Positions 23,826 to 36,093 of a stretch of DNA of 64,000 bases are shown here, piece by piece; position 1 is the first letter of the stretch, and each line of letters starts with the position of its first letter. The notes under the pieces were generated by a model. That model saw nothing but the letters and a program-made list of their open reading frames with translations. It had not been told where the DNA came from and did not search any database. The position numbers and the translations under genes are program-made. This DNA is from Parasponia andersonii. Its lineage: Eukaryota > Streptophyta > Magnoliopsida > Rosales > Cannabaceae. The stretch lies in assembly GCA_002914805.1 (NCBI GenBank), contig JXTB01000103.1, positions 121,267 through 185,266 of the forward strand, in the 5' to 3' direction.

Positions 23826-24777
23826 ATGTTTAATCACCTCGGTCAAATAGATGAATATGATATAGACTCATATACATGGGCATGGGAGGACACCGAGGCA
23901 AATAGCATAAATGATCTTAGAGATCAACTTAATGTAAAAAGGGCAGCTCAGTTGCGTGCTGTAGCTCAAGCTCCAAATGAATCGGCCAATGACGACCGTA
24001 TCCAAATGATACAGTGACAAATTGATCAGCTCATACATGAACGAAAGCTTCCTAACCCTATTCGTAATATCTTAACAGAGGCCGAGTCTCCATTTACTAG
24101 GAAGATTGTTGTGGCCCTATAACCTTTAGAATTCAAAATGCCAAGTATAGCATTCTATGATGGAGAATCTGACCTAGCACAACATATCGGGAGGTATAGG
24201 ACATGGATGACTATTTCCAAGGCGGACCCACTAACAATGTGCAATGCATTCTCCCTTACCTTGTCTGGGACTGCCCAAGTTTGGTTCAAGAAATACGGGC
24301 TGGGTTAATTAACTCATTTGAGCAACTCTGTGAACAATTTGTCACACAATTTTTAGGATCTCGACCTCAAAAGAAAGGAAATAATTACTTAAAAACCATC
24401 AAACAACGGAAAAATGAGCCTTAAAAAGATTATCTTGAATGTTTTGATGAGGCTGTATTGGATTATATAGTGGAAAACTCTTATGATCTATATCCAAGAG
24501 GATGCCAACTATATACTCTAAATTCAAAGCCGAAGCTCAAGAATATATTGGAGCAGATGAGTACATGAGAGGACGGATAAAGAATAACCCACCTTGGGAA
24601 AATAAGAAGGATGGTAAGAAAAAGGGCGAAGGAACTAGCTCTGAAGGACTCGAGCAAAAGAAGGGAAAGCAATCTGCTTCAACAGAGCCAAATACGTTCA
24701 AACCTTTCACTAGTAAATTTCAATTATATACTTTGCTTAATACCCCCCCCTCGAGTGCAAATCCTCTTGCAGATTGA
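23826..24777 (+). pseudogene. Gypsy gag remnant
   Basis: Reading across frameshifts, the translation gives PFTRKIVVAL, FKMPSIAFYDGESDLAQHI, TMCNAFSLTLSGTAQVWFKK and INSFEQLCEQFVTQFLGSRP. These are the successive landmarks of the Ty3/Gypsy retrotransposon gag domain (P-x-F-x-x-P, YDG, the FxxTLxGxAxxWF core and the SFxxLxxxFxxxF helix). There are several stops, for example TGA at 24015. A Lys/Glu-rich tail follows. It is non-functional. Confidence 0.75.
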
Positions 24778-25224
24778 GAAAAAAAACTTGTTAAAGTTTC
24801 CCTAACCAATGAAAGCCCTTCCTGAGAAAAGAAATATGAACAAGTATTGTAAATTCCATCGCGACTGAGATCATGGTATATCAGAGTGTTTCCAACTCAA
24901 GCAGAAAATTGAGACTATGATCTAAGTGGGATATCTTCAAAAATATATTAGCAGAGTAGTTGGCAACAACAAAGAATCTACCAATCAAATCCCCCATAAT
25001 ATGGGATAAAGCTAAGTGACTTATTCACCCTCAAAATGATGCACTTGTAATCACCATAAGATATGTACTGTATCAGGGAGACATGTGATAGGTGACACAA
25101 TCAAGGCATGAAATGAATATATTCGCCAAGCTCGAGAAGTTTAGTATGATCATCAAATGAACATAGCCAAACATGTCGCGAAGTTATCAAAATTAGAAAA
25201 CCCAACTCGTTCACTGAGGATAAA

Positions 25225-25640
25225 GCTAAGTGACTTATTCACCCTTACAATGATGCACTTGTAGTCGTCTTGCCAATTGCTAATGAGCGAGTCTTCAGAA
25301 TTTTGGTTGACACTAGGAGTTCAACTGATATCTTGTTTATATCAACTTATAAAAGGATGAATCTTGGAGGTGCTACCTTGTAACCTATCAATACTCCACT
25401 TTACGGTTTCACTGGCAAGTGTGTCCAAGTAGAAGGAGTGATCAACCTTCTGGTAACTTTCGGAGGAGAGCCTAGCCAAATAATAAGCATGATAGATTTT
25501 CTGGTTGTAAACCAGAGATCGGCGTACAATACGATTATAGGTCGACCCACCTTAAATGCAATTCGTGTTGTAATATCCACCTACCATTTGATGATGAAAT
25601 TTCCAGTAGGAATAAGGATTGGGATTGTCAAGGGAAATTA
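25225..25640 (+). pseudogene. Gypsy aspartic protease remnant
   Basis: The translation shows VFRILVDTRSSTDILF, where the retropepsin active-site D-T/S-G triplet has become D-T-R, and further on AYNTIIGRPTLNAI, the conserved flap/C-terminal landmark of plant Gypsy proteases. A stop at about 25381 interrupts the frame. The change of the catalytic-loop glycine alone would be expected to abolish activity. Confidence 0.75.
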
Positions 25641-26772
25641 GACTTTAGTAAGGGAATGTTATGCGATGGCCACTAAAGCTAGTCAGAAATCCGAGATGGT
25701 TAGCCGTCATTTGCACTCCAAAAACCCTAAATCTTGCCAACATTTTCTTTTCTCTATGATATTTTCTTATCCCTTTATTTATTGCTAATTGAGTATCAGA
25801 GAATATTTGGCAGATACCACATCAATGCCACCACCTTAGCTCGCAGCATCATACCACTTTTCCATACTCTCTTCAATGGTCAATCTGACCTCGACATCAA
25901 TAGTGAAGGTATTCATTTCCGACACGGAGTGGAAGATGCACTAAATTGGGGCTCGGACGAAAAACTACAACAAGTTTAATAACTTGTATATGAACGATGA
26001 TGATGAGTCATACACTTATAATTAATGATATACTAGTTTTTTCAAGAAATAATTTTGAATTGTAATAAGTAATTATCAATAAAATAAATTTTCAATATTT
26101 CAATTTATTTGTTTCTTTATTTTTGTTAACATTTTTATTATAATTCTAAATAATTTTCTTTATAAAAATTTAATTTAAAATTTTAAACTTAACATGTTAA
26201 AAAAGGTTGTAAAAAATAATTGTACAGTAGCAAAAAAGAAAAAAAAATAAAAAAAAACTGGGTCGAGTAAGATTAGTATTGACCGCTAAAAAATCCGGCA
26301 GGCCAACGGGCCCAAGACCGAGTCCTATTTTATTTTTTACAAACCGGCCAACTCGTCTTCTCAAACCCGTCATGGGCGGGATAGTACGCCCATTTTGCCA
26401 CCTCTACTTACACTAAATAGATAAATATTACAGCCAATTACACAAAACTTCAACAACTTTGTAATTAAATAAAAATTACCTTCACACACAAAACATCAAT
26501 ATATGTTCTCGTTCCTTTATGTAGGTTACAGATAACTTAATCTATTTTAATAGGTATATATATATATATATATATATATAGTGCAAAGCAAGTTATAGTT
26601 GAGGTCACAGAAATCCCCTGTTAAAAATACTTTATCAGCCAAAAAAAAAATAATAATTAACTTAAAGCGAAAAAGGGGAAAATTATAAAAACCAAAGTTG
26701 ATTCTATAGGATATACCTGCCTGATCAAATTGTCATCAATGGAATATATACATTTATTGGGCCGAAACTCGT

Positions 26773-26946
26773 TTACACTACAAGCAGCTTGAAAAGAGCC
26801 AAAGAGTTTGTAGCATGTAAAGCAATATTATCAATAAAAGAGAAGTGGGCACGAACCTTAAATCTCGATGAGAGATAGTTATCACAGTGGACGAGATTGT
26901 TGAGGTCCAAGCAGCAAGCAGAGTTAAGCACATTGGTACAACTCAT
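26773..26946 (-). CDS. Possible 57-aa ORF downstream of a (CT)n tract
   Basis: The ATG at 26944-26946 opens a 57-codon frame (MSCTNVLNSACCLDLNNLVH...) with balanced codon use in an AT-rich setting. About 370 bp upstream on this strand is a long (CT)n tract of the sort common in plant 5' leaders. A second open stretch in another frame (CSVNEFRPNKCIYSIDDN, about 26713-26785) ends at a good donor (cag/gtatat), hinting at a spliced gene, but I could not join the two in phase. No family is recognised. The hAT element lies only about 370 bp beyond the stop and may have broken a larger gene. Confidence 0.25.
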   Translation of the reverse strand: MSCTNVLNSACCLDLNNLVHCDNYLSSRFKVRAHFSFIDNIALHATNSLALFKLLVV

Positions 26947-27313
26947 TCGGATTTTTCCCTAATTTTTTTTTTTTAACAAAATTGGGATTTGCCCCAATTT
27001 TTATTTGAAACAATTCTGGAAGTATAGCCAAATAAAATTGGGGATTTTCATACAATTTTTTTAACAAAAGTGAGTGGAATCATCCACCATTTAACGCCAT
27101 AATTCGAAAGAATAATAAAGAAGTTTCATTGGTAAAGATTAACAAAGAAATCATATGAGTGAAATTTAAATTTAACATTAAACTGAAACTAAACAAAAAG
27201 GTTTTTCAGAGGAATAACATTAGTAGAATGGTCAGAGATAAGGCTAGGGACGGTAAAAGACGCTGATAGTGCTGAAAACTTTTGTAGATCCACCAAAGGT
27301 GGTTTAAGAGCTG

Positions 27314-27316
<3 letters not shown>

Positions 27317-27393
<77 letters not shown>
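27317..27393. repeat. (AG)n microsatellite, about 38 units
   Basis: A 77-bp uninterrupted AG/CT dinucleotide run; long and pure enough to be highly polymorphic. On the minus strand it is a CT tract of the leader type. Confidence 0.98.
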
Positions 27394-27397
<4 letters not shown>

Positions 27398-27584
27398 AGC
27401 TTCAATTTTTTGTTTAGAGCGGAAAACTATTTTTGTGTGGGAAATTATTGCTCATTCTCCCCAGTGTCAAGTTTTTTTAGTGCAAAGATAATAAAGACTA
27501 TTGTTATAGTGAATTCTCAATTACAGGGGCCTAATTGGAATGAGGCTTTTAAGAGAGAAAAATATACTAAATGATTCTAAAAAG

Positions 27585-27792
27585 AAATGTCCATTTACAA
27601 ATTTTTTTATGTTAAGGAGCATTTGTTTTACTTAAGAAGAGGGTGAGCATTAAAGATCCTTAACAAATTAAAATGATGAACTTCATTCAAATGTCCATTT
27701 ACAAATTTTTTTATGTCAAGGAGCATTTGTTTTCCTTAAGAAGAGGGTGGGCATTAAAGATCCTCGACAAATTAAAATGATGAACTTCATTC
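27585..27792. repeat. Tandem duplication of 104 bp
   Basis: Two head-to-tail copies with a few substitutions (atgtccatttacaaattttt ... aaaatgatgaacttcattc). There are no coding features. Confidence 0.95.
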
Positions 27793-28289
27793 AGCTTTTC
27801 TTAGAGTATGCGTTTTCATTAATTTAATCAAAGTTTGAAATTTGGCTATATCACATGTGCTCTCCTATCATCAAAAGATTGGAATATGACCCAATCAGAA
27901 CTATGATCAACCAATGAAGGAAGACAATCTACAAAACAGCAAATTATAATAATATAATTTCAGATTAATTCACACTAAAATAAAGAAACACAACCAAACA
28001 TTTAATTTCTAACAAATAAATGATAAAACTAATATTTACAAGAGTAGAGATTTTTAATGCGTACCAAAAAAATTCTAATTTGATAATTTAGTAATATATC
28101 GTACTTTAGCTTTTTTTTTTCTTTTTACCTAAAGAAATTATCACATAAGCAAGCACTTTCAATTAGCATATTAAAGCAAGACCAAAAAAAAAAATTAGCA
28201 TGTTAAAAACTGATTACAAATCATATTGGTTGAAACTACTTAAGCAAAAGTAGTTCCAATGAAACAAGAATGAAGAAACCATTGTATTC

Positions 28290-31200
28290 TATTAATCACT
28301 TCTTTAGGTTTGGCTGGTTGTAGCTTCAAACTAGGTTCAATAGGTGTCAGCCACTTTATATCCAATTGTTTTACCAAGTAAATCAAGTACAAATTTTCAT
28401 TGGGAGACAAAAATACCCTTCTTAGACCTAAAAAATTCCATTACAAGAAAATATTTTAAGTTACCCAAGTCCTTAATTTCAAAATCATTGGCAAGAACCC
28501 TTTTTAGTCTCTCCAGCTCAATAAATTACCATCTATCAAAATTATGTCATCTACATAAACAATCAAAATAGTAATCTCCCCTTCTTTCGAGTGTTTATAG
28601 AACATGGTATGATCAACTTGACTTTGACAGTAATTGTAACCTTTTGCAGCTTTCCCAACATGTTTAGACTAGGCTCGAAGAGATTGTTTAAGGCCATGTA
28701 GTGATTTCCTTAGCCTACGTACTTTATTTTTTCCAAGTTTTCCTTTAAAACTAGGTGGTAAATCCATGAACACTTTCTCTTCCAAGTTTCCATTTAAAAA
28801 AGTATTTTTAACATCTAACTAGTGTAAGGGCTAGCCAAAGTTAATAGTTATAGAAAATAAAATACAGATTGAGTTTATCTTGGCTATTTGGAGAAAAAGT
28901 TTCTTGATAATTAATTCCATAGGTTTGGGTAAACCTTTTTGTCACAACTCTTACTTTGTACCTTTCTATACTACTATCAGCTTTGCATTTAACCGTAAAA
29001 ATCCATTTGCATCCCACAATCTTCTTTTTATTAGGTAAATCTTATACCTCCCAAGTACCCTTTTTTTTAAGAGCATTCATTTCTTCTAAAACTGCAAACT
29101 TCAAACTCGGATGATCTAAGGCTTCCTAAATGTTTCTAAGGATAAACATATGAGAAATTTTAGAGGTAAATTCCTTATAGTTATTGGACAATCTGTGATA
29201 TGACATAAGTCTATAAATAAGAGTTTGGTACATGTTTGGACTCCTTTTCTAAGGGCTATCAGAATATTAAGAACCATATTTTCAATATTAGGAACAATAA
29301 CTGAAGCAGAAACTGAAGTTGAAGAGTTCCCTATTCAGAAGGATCAGATCTTGAGAAAGATGATTGGACTTATTTTAGGTTTGTAGACTAGTCTTTACTC
29401 TTATGATGAGTAACTTTCTTAGTGTAAATCCTGAGCTCAAAAATAGGATCATTTTGTCGTTTTGCAGTATTTCTCCCCTGTTTATGGTACAATAATATTT
29501 GGCAAAGATAGATTAGTATTTTCTTCTTTTTCATTATTTAAAACACCTATTTCTAGATCAGTATTTCATTCCTTTTCATTATTTAAAACACCTTTTCTTG
29601 AGTTTTTAATATTTCCATTAAAAAAAAAAGATTAGCAAAGGTACAAATGTTTCCCAAAATTGAAAAGGTACAAATGTTTCCCAAAATTGATCTTCATTTT
29701 CTTTCTCCCCTGAAGATAATTTTGGCTAAAGTAGGTTAATTTTCAAAAAATTGAAACATCCATACTAACATGAATTTTCTTTATTTACAATTAAAACATT
29801 TATCTTCCTTTTTATTTGAAGCATAACCTATAAACACATACTTTTCTACCCTTAGATTAAGTTTAGATCAAAGATGACAAGGTATATGAACAAACATTGT
29901 ACAACCAAAAGCTTTTAATGGTAAATTTGAAATTATTCTAGATTTAGGGACAAATTTTGATAACATTTCAGTGGTATTGTGTATTTTAAAACATGTATAG
30001 GCATCTTATTAATCAAGTAAGATGCTATTAAAATGGCATTTGCCTACAGGTATTTTGGAATATGCATAGAAAAATTTATAGCTCGACCCACTTCGAATAT
30101 ATGCTAGTTTTTCCTTTCAGTATTACCATTCTGCTGAGGACTATCACAACATGTAGATTGATATCGGATACCTTTGTAAAAAAATTTCCCAAATATTATT
30201 TTTGTGTTCATTATCCGTGCGAAATATATTGATTTTTGTTTGAAATTGGTTTTCAAACAAACTATAAAAATCCCTGAATAATTTTTCTACTTCAGATTTT
30301 TCATTCATAAAATATACCAGCATAATCATGTATGATCATCTGTGAAAGTCACAAACTATCTTTTTCTAGATAAAGTAGTAATTCTCAATAGACCCCAAAC
30401 GTCACTATAAAACAAATAAAAGGATTTTGATGCACGATAAGATTTCATAGAATAGGGAATACGATAATGTTTAGATAAGTGACAACTTTCACATTGAAAA
30501 GAAAAACAATCCAAATTTTTAGACAAAGCAGGAAATAAATATCTTAGATAAAGAAAACTAAGATGTCCTAATCTAAGATGCCAAAGTATTATTTGATCAT
30601 GAACATAAATAAAACTAGTACTACTATTCAAGCCTTGAGCTTGTTACTAGGCAAGTTGTCATCAAAATAGTAAAGATCATCCATCATCTTAGCACTGCTA
30701 ATCATAGTCTCCAAAGTCTGATCCTGAAATTAACCATGAGTATCAAAACAAAGTGACACACCAGTTAAAGTCTTTGGATTATTTACTTACTAATAAGAGA
30801 TTATAGACAAGATTAGGAACATGAAGGATAGAATCTAGATTTATTTTTTTTTGATATTTTAATTGAATCTTTTTCTGCAATAGGTGAGAATCCACCATCA
30901 ATAATTTTAACTTTCTGATTACCAGACAAAGGTAATAAGAATTAAATAAATGAGAAAGACTAATCATATAATCAGATGCACCTGAATCAATAATCCATGG
31001 TGCAGTTTTTAAACAAAGAAAAGCATAAGGAGTACTACCTGACTGGGCAAGGAAACCACTAGGAATACCAAATGAGGAATTGGACTTTAGCAATTCACTG
31101 TTCCTTTAATTAACGTGCTTATCATCAAAGCCTTTGTTCATGAATTAATATAAGCTAAAGCAAAACTAAGATTAGTTCCAAATTTGCTACTTTTCCAATT

Positions 31201-31642
31201 TGCGGGTTTGATATGAATTTTCTAGTAGGTTTCCCGAGTATGGCATAATTTGTTGCAAAATTCACACCACAGGGTTTTTTATCAGCCCTTCACTGGTTGG
31301 TATTTAGGTTGCTAGGTTTTTGAAGAGAGTTAGAAAATAAGTTTCTGCTCTGAGACCATAAAAATAGATACTTGTAAAAAGAATCAGACTCCTTTGTCCT
31401 ACTTTTCATTGATACAAAATGTTAATATATATATCCTATTTATAGGCTACACAAAATACTAAAATTAAGGAAAGAAACAACTAGTACAACTACCCTGATT
31501 TCCTAATAATCTACTAATAAAAAGTAGTTGACTAATTTTAAATATACAGGAAAAGTACAACTTAGATATCAACTAGGATCTAAAGCAATAATACAACAAA
31601 TATTCACGAAATAACTTCAGTCAAATATTCGACTTTCCAACA
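28290..31642 (-). mobile_element. Decayed Ty1/Copia retrotransposon, 5' LTR to reverse transcriptase
   Basis: On the minus strand, in order: LTR (31642-31359) starting TGTTGGAAAGTC with TATA (cctataaatagga); primer binding site TGGTCTCAGAGC (31358-31347), one mismatch from the usual plant initiator-Met site TGGTATCAGAGC; gag zinc knuckle CEFCNKLCHTRETY (about 31285-31240); protease PWIIDSGASDYM (about 31000); integrase zinc finger LWHLRLGHLSFL and core with SDVWG, FRTDNE and CDSPQQNGNTERKN; reverse transcriptase with VGCKWIF, ERYKVRVVTKRFTQTYGINY and YVDD (about 28558-28540). The main gag body is deleted, the 3' end stops near IEPSLKLQP, and no RNase H or 3' LTR follows. Many stops make it inactive. 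Confidence 0.9.
31359..31642 (-). repeat. 5' LTR of the Copia element
   Basis: About 284 bp, beginning TGTTGGAAAG on the minus strand and directly followed by the primer binding site. It has a TATA box and an AT-rich U3. No second copy was found in the window. Confidence 0.75.
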
Positions 31643-32663
31643 AGAATTTTGAAAGAGAATATTCAATTAAAAGAGAAGGATAGATGAAGACGGGGTGTAC
31701 TTTTTTTTCCTTCTTAAATTTTCTTTTTTAGTTATTTTATTGATCGGCGAGTTGCCTTTATGCAAAATTAGGGTGTATATATAATTCCCCATCATTCATT
31801 TACCATGACTTAAAAACATTGTACCTATGGAAATATAACATGCCCCTCTCCACTTCCTCTATATGTCCTCTCTTATGCTTCCGCAAGTCGGCTCCTCTTT
31901 TCCTCTAGCAGTAGGTGCCTCTTGTTTTGGAGAAGGGCTTTTTCACCTCCCCAGTATGGGTTTTCTTTTATGTTTTTATTTTTCCAAATAATCTTTTTAT
32001 TTATAAAGGTAGTTGTTCACTTAGATCGAGATTTATGGTATTTTTTGTATACTCAAATCTAGATGTGTGGTATTTTAGGTTGTTTATTTTTAGTATTTTT
32101 TTTTCTTTCTAGTGTGGTTGTTCTTCAGATCTGTATCATTTTGATCTAGATCTAGAGAAGTTATTTCTACTTTTTATTTTATGGGTGTGCTGTTGGTATT
32201 CTTCTAGATCTGAAACCCTTAGGAGATAGAGTTAGAAAATGTTACCATATCATGATCTTGTATTAAAATTGTCAAGTTTGGTAGTTTATGAGCTTATAAC
32301 TCATTCCTAAGACAGGACTCTGATGATATTTATTGATGGATGTCGTCAAGAAATGTCTATTGTGGCGTCTACTGATGGACAATGTGAATGGGAGTTAGTT
32401 ATAGTATCTACTAATTAATGCCTAAAAGAATTTTTTTCTGTTAAGACATGCGCATTCAAATTTCTTGTAATAAGAATATGATAGCCCACTTATTGGGATT
32501 AGGTTGATACATGATGTTTCTTAAGGGATGTTTCTATTATTTTCAGAAACTTGTACTCTTATTATAGCCAAATTTGGCTAGTTATTAATTTAATTCCATT
32601 GAGAAAACCTTCGTAAAAAGATTTTCAATTATAGACGGTAGCATTTACCATTATATCTTTGGT

Positions 32664-32727
32664 AAATCACTTATTTACCACTATTATGAGGTAGTATATA
32701 ACTGGTATAATGGTAAATAAGTGATTT
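32664..32727. repeat. Inverted repeat (hairpin)
   Basis: Left arm aaatcacttatttacca, right arm its inverse tggtaaataagtgattt, with about 20-bp arms and a loop of about 22 bp. It may be the centre or end of a small palindromic MITE; no coding association. Confidence 0.75.
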
Positions 32728-33748
32728 ATAAATACATTTAGTTATTAGTTATTAATGCTCAAAAACTGGTTATGGGTTACTAGTTTTTTTTTTTAGAATT
32801 AGATTTTTCCAAAAAAATAAATAAATAGTGGTATTTTTCTAAAAACTCCAGTACCAAATCTTTAAAAAAAAAAAATAGAGCTTATTATATTTTTCCAATT
32901 ATTTTCTAAAATGATTGTGTAAGGCCTAATTTTCACAAAGAAAAGCTTAAAGAAAGAGGAAAGTAAATCACTGGTTTATCACTTATTACATAATTTATTT
33001 AAATAAAAATAATATATAAATGGTATGAGTTAGTAGATGATTTGCTAAAGGGAAGAAGAACAGAGGAAGAAAAGAGATTACTTGTAAATCATTGTTGAAA
33101 AGTAATATTAAACAAGTCAATACTTAAGCTTGCTTGAGACATACACACGTTGAAATATTTTTGTACGAACTAGCACAATCATTAATTATGATGTCATGAT
33201 TAAAGTATGTTATAAATAAATATGCAATTATGTATTAATTATACGTGATATTATTACTCCGATCATAATGAGATGGACATTTACTTACTTACTAGCAAAA
33301 GGCCCGTGGGCTTTATCACCCACGATGTCTTGACTAGCCCATTAGCTAAGATTCCTCTTCTGACTACCTTTTGTATAAACAGACACTTAGTGTCAAATGT
33401 GGGATGTGCAACGAGTATGAGAGAAATGTGGGCGGAGCTCAAAAGCTCTCTTGTAAGCCTCGATTCTTGTTAATCTTTTATACTTAATGGAAAGAAGATG
33501 ACAACTACAAGTTTGAGGGAAATGCTTACGAGGTAATGTTCAAACACTCAACAATACTGATATACCTCAAATCAAAATGTTTGTTTAATAATTGAATGAG
33601 CTATTGGATGTTAATTTGTATTTATGATTATTGTGCTCATCAACATTATTTTATTAAATTCGACAATACATATTTATAGTTATTTATTTTCTTTTACTAA
33701 ATCAACTTACGTTCTTTGCCTAATCCCCAAATTCGCTAGATGTTTAGT

Positions 33749-33754
<6 letters not shown>

Positions 33755-33790
<36 letters not shown>
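33755..33790. repeat. (TA)n microsatellite
   Basis: An uninterrupted TA run. Other TA runs stand at about 26549-26580, 46193-46213 and 56549-56588. Confidence 0.95.
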
Positions 33791-33794
<4 letters not shown>

Positions 33795-35447
33795 ATAGAG
33801 CAGCCTCCGTAAAAGGAGGGGGAAAAACGAAGAAAAAGAGATATTCAACAAAATTGAAACACTAGATTGACAATAATCCAATCATTTGCAATGAGAATTC
33901 TAAAAAACAACACCATGGATTCGATACCTGAAGACCAGATTCCAAAATAGAAAGCGAAGCCTCAGTCCTCATAGAAGCTACTACAACATCGAGAAAATTT
34001 GAAGATGAAAACCAGCCAAACAATGAGTATATAGATGGGGATTTTTCTCTTAATGAGAGCTTCCCTGGCCACCAAACCTCAAATTTCGTCCTCATTTTCT
34101 CCACCTCCTATGTCAACTCACAGCGACGAGTAGACCGATTTCATTGCTGGAGCTCAGTAATGGCTAGTTTTCGGTGGCAATTAATCTCGCCCATCCCTGT
34201 GACGTATGCTTCCCAGCTCCATGACAGTGAGGAGTCGTTTGGGAGCTGAGAAAGTGAGAGAAACTAAGTTGAAAATTTTGTGCTTTGCTTGGACACAGTA
34301 CAAAGGTGGCTCTAGATACGGGAGAGAAATAAATAATAGGAAAGGCAATAGATACAGGAGAGAGATAAATACTAGGAAGGGTAAAAGCAAGATAAATGTT
34401 CGAGTTATGAAAAAGGATATTCATTGATAATATCTGTCAGAAAAAGTCATGCTATATACTTTCCTCAGATAAAAGTCATTGAAAAATGGAGAGAAAAAAA
34501 AAAAGCAAAAAGAGCCACCTGAAGAGTTTCATTTAAAGAAGCTAATTGGAATAACTTGTTTCCTTTGCCATAGTTGATTTCTAAGCTTTATATTTTATTT
34601 CTACTCTTTTATTGTTATTTAGTGATTAATAGTATTATTTGAATTTCATTTTATTTTCTTCCATTTCCTAGTCTTAGATCTATGCGTCAACATATATGTC
34701 TTAAAATAGTTTCTATGAAAATAAATAATAGTTCAAAGAGAAAATAAATAAGTGTTAATAAATAGCTTGTTAACGCGTTAATAGTTTCTATGAAATTTAA
34801 AAGTACATTTTGCTGACGCATTATAGATTTATGTTTCGGCATATAGGTTTTTTTAAAAAAAACTAGTACATCTCCTAACTCTCTTTTGCGTTAGTAAAAG
34901 TCGGGCATTTTTTTAATTATTATCTATATGTTCGCCAATACATAGTTGAATTTGAGTCGACAAAGGATTACCAATAAAAAAAAACCTCTCTCGTGAGAAA
35001 AAATCTTAGGCACATATTTTTTTCAATAAAATTTTAAAATATCTTTCTTAACGCATTGTTAACGTTGTGTCGGCGAATGTTAAGCATTTTTTTTATTATC
35101 TATACTTTCGAACAATGTACCAAAAGAGAAATTAGGCTGAATATACTCCCTAATACCCCTATTTTGGCCTATATGCATAAGTTAAAAAAATATTTGAAAA
35201 ATATATATGTGGATGAAAATACTCTTACTAATACCTAAGAGAAAATATGCCTCAATTTCAAAAGAGTGTCTGTCATACTTTTCTCTAAATCTCTTCTTGA
35301 AATCTCTTGCTCTCTTTCTCTCTCCAATCGTCGTCATTATTGCTGCCTGAAGACCCACCATCTCCTATCGTCAAAAGAGCAATCGAGGAAGACGAAAACT
35401 CTCTCTTTCATCTCATTCTCTGAAAAGCCGACAACCAGTCGTACCGT

Positions 35448-35513
35448 AAATTGAGAAAGACAAAAATCTATTGTGTCGCATAAATTGAGAAAGACAAAAA
35501 CCTATTGTGTCGC
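35448..35513. repeat. Direct repeat in the MULE left leader
   Basis: taaattgagaaagacaaaaa + (t/c)ctattgtgtcgc occurs twice, about 33 bp apart. It lies in a CT-rich leader just before a possible start ATG at 35565 (MSPQKK, then a gtaagc donor). Confidence 0.85.
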
Positions 35514-35729
35514 CTTGCCATAAATTGTAAATCTCTGTCACTATTAAGGATTACGTTGAGGAAAATGAGTCCCCAAAAGAAGGTAAGCAAAATATGATTT
35601 TAAGGTTTTACTTTTTTGAATTTAGGGCATTTGCAGCGGAAGCTAATTTAGAATTTGATTTAGTTAGATAATTTCTCGTTTATGAGATAGTGATTTTTAA
35701 AAATTTTGTATGACGTAATTTTTGACTTC

Positions 35730-36055
35730 ATTTCGATGCATTTTTTATTTATTTCGTTAAAATTTCGTTCATATTTCGATAAGTATGGCTAAAAATAGTA
35801 CCAAAAATTTTCAAAGTTAGATCGACAGTTTTTCGATGACATTTCGATGCCTTTTTCTCGTAGCCAGTAGCTAATCTTGTTTTGATTGTTTTCGATTAAT
35901 TTTCGATTCCATTTCGACGTGCTCTGATTTTTTATACTTTTCGATGATTAATTTCGACCTCTTGGCTATTTGAGATAGTTTCTATAGGATTTTTCGATGA
36001 CAATCTAAATGTCATTGAAATCAAAATGATCGAAATTTCGATCACTTTTCGACCT
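35730..36055 (+). promoter_or_regulatory. TTTCGAY motif array, left (forward orientation)
   Basis: About nine TTTCGAT and three TTTCGAC words occur within roughly 330 bp, nearly all on the + strand (for example tttttcgatgacatttcgat). The array lies in non-coding DNA, probably the first intron or leader of the DUF1985/Ulp1 gene. A 7-mer of this kind is expected about once per 8 kb on one strand at even composition. A role as protein-binding site is inference. Confidence 0.6.
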
Positions 36056-36093
36056 ATTTTGATGCGTTTTGACTATATTTTAACTCAATTTAG

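Larger units (their letters stand above)
22330..25972 (+). mobile_element. Deleted Ty3/Gypsy retrotransposon nested in the hAT element
   Basis: The 5' LTR (about 22330-23099) ends gcaccaaca. Its last 270 bp match 25704-25972, the remaining part of the 3' LTR: both carry aaaaccctaaatcttgc, ttcttttctct and gaaggtattcatttc. A second copy of the LTR end plus the following agaaggagggct lies at 23262-23345. Gag (23826-24777) and protease (about 25225-25640) remnants lie between. Reverse transcriptase, RNase H and integrase are absent. The left limit is approximate and no target duplication was resolved. Confidence 0.75.
19873..26406 (+). mobile_element. hAT element with perfect 8-bp target duplication, carrying a nested Gypsy element
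   Basis: The left end TAGGCTTGGCAATTCGAGCT and the inverse of the right end TAGAGGTGGCAAAATGGGCG are similar terminal inverted repeats. cttacact flanks both sides (19865-19872 and 26407-26414), a perfect 8-bp duplication as expected for hAT elements. Inside are five tandem units of about 70 bp (20515-20895), a broken hAT transposase gene (20930-22230) and a later Gypsy-type insertion (about 22330-25972). The 3' subterminal DNA resumes at about 25973. The element is not autonomous now. Confidence 0.85.
31643..35241. other. Intergenic DNA, no supported gene
   Basis: This holds a hairpin (32664-32727), a (TA)n tract (about 33755-33790) and words resembling CACTA subterminal repeats at 34770-35090 (tgctgacgcatta, gtcggcgaatg). 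A GC-richer patch at 33860-34430 has overlapping open frames on both strands (for example 34206-34427 +), with a weak tandem repeat (agaaataaatactaggaagg type), but nothing resembling a known protein. Confidence 0.45.
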
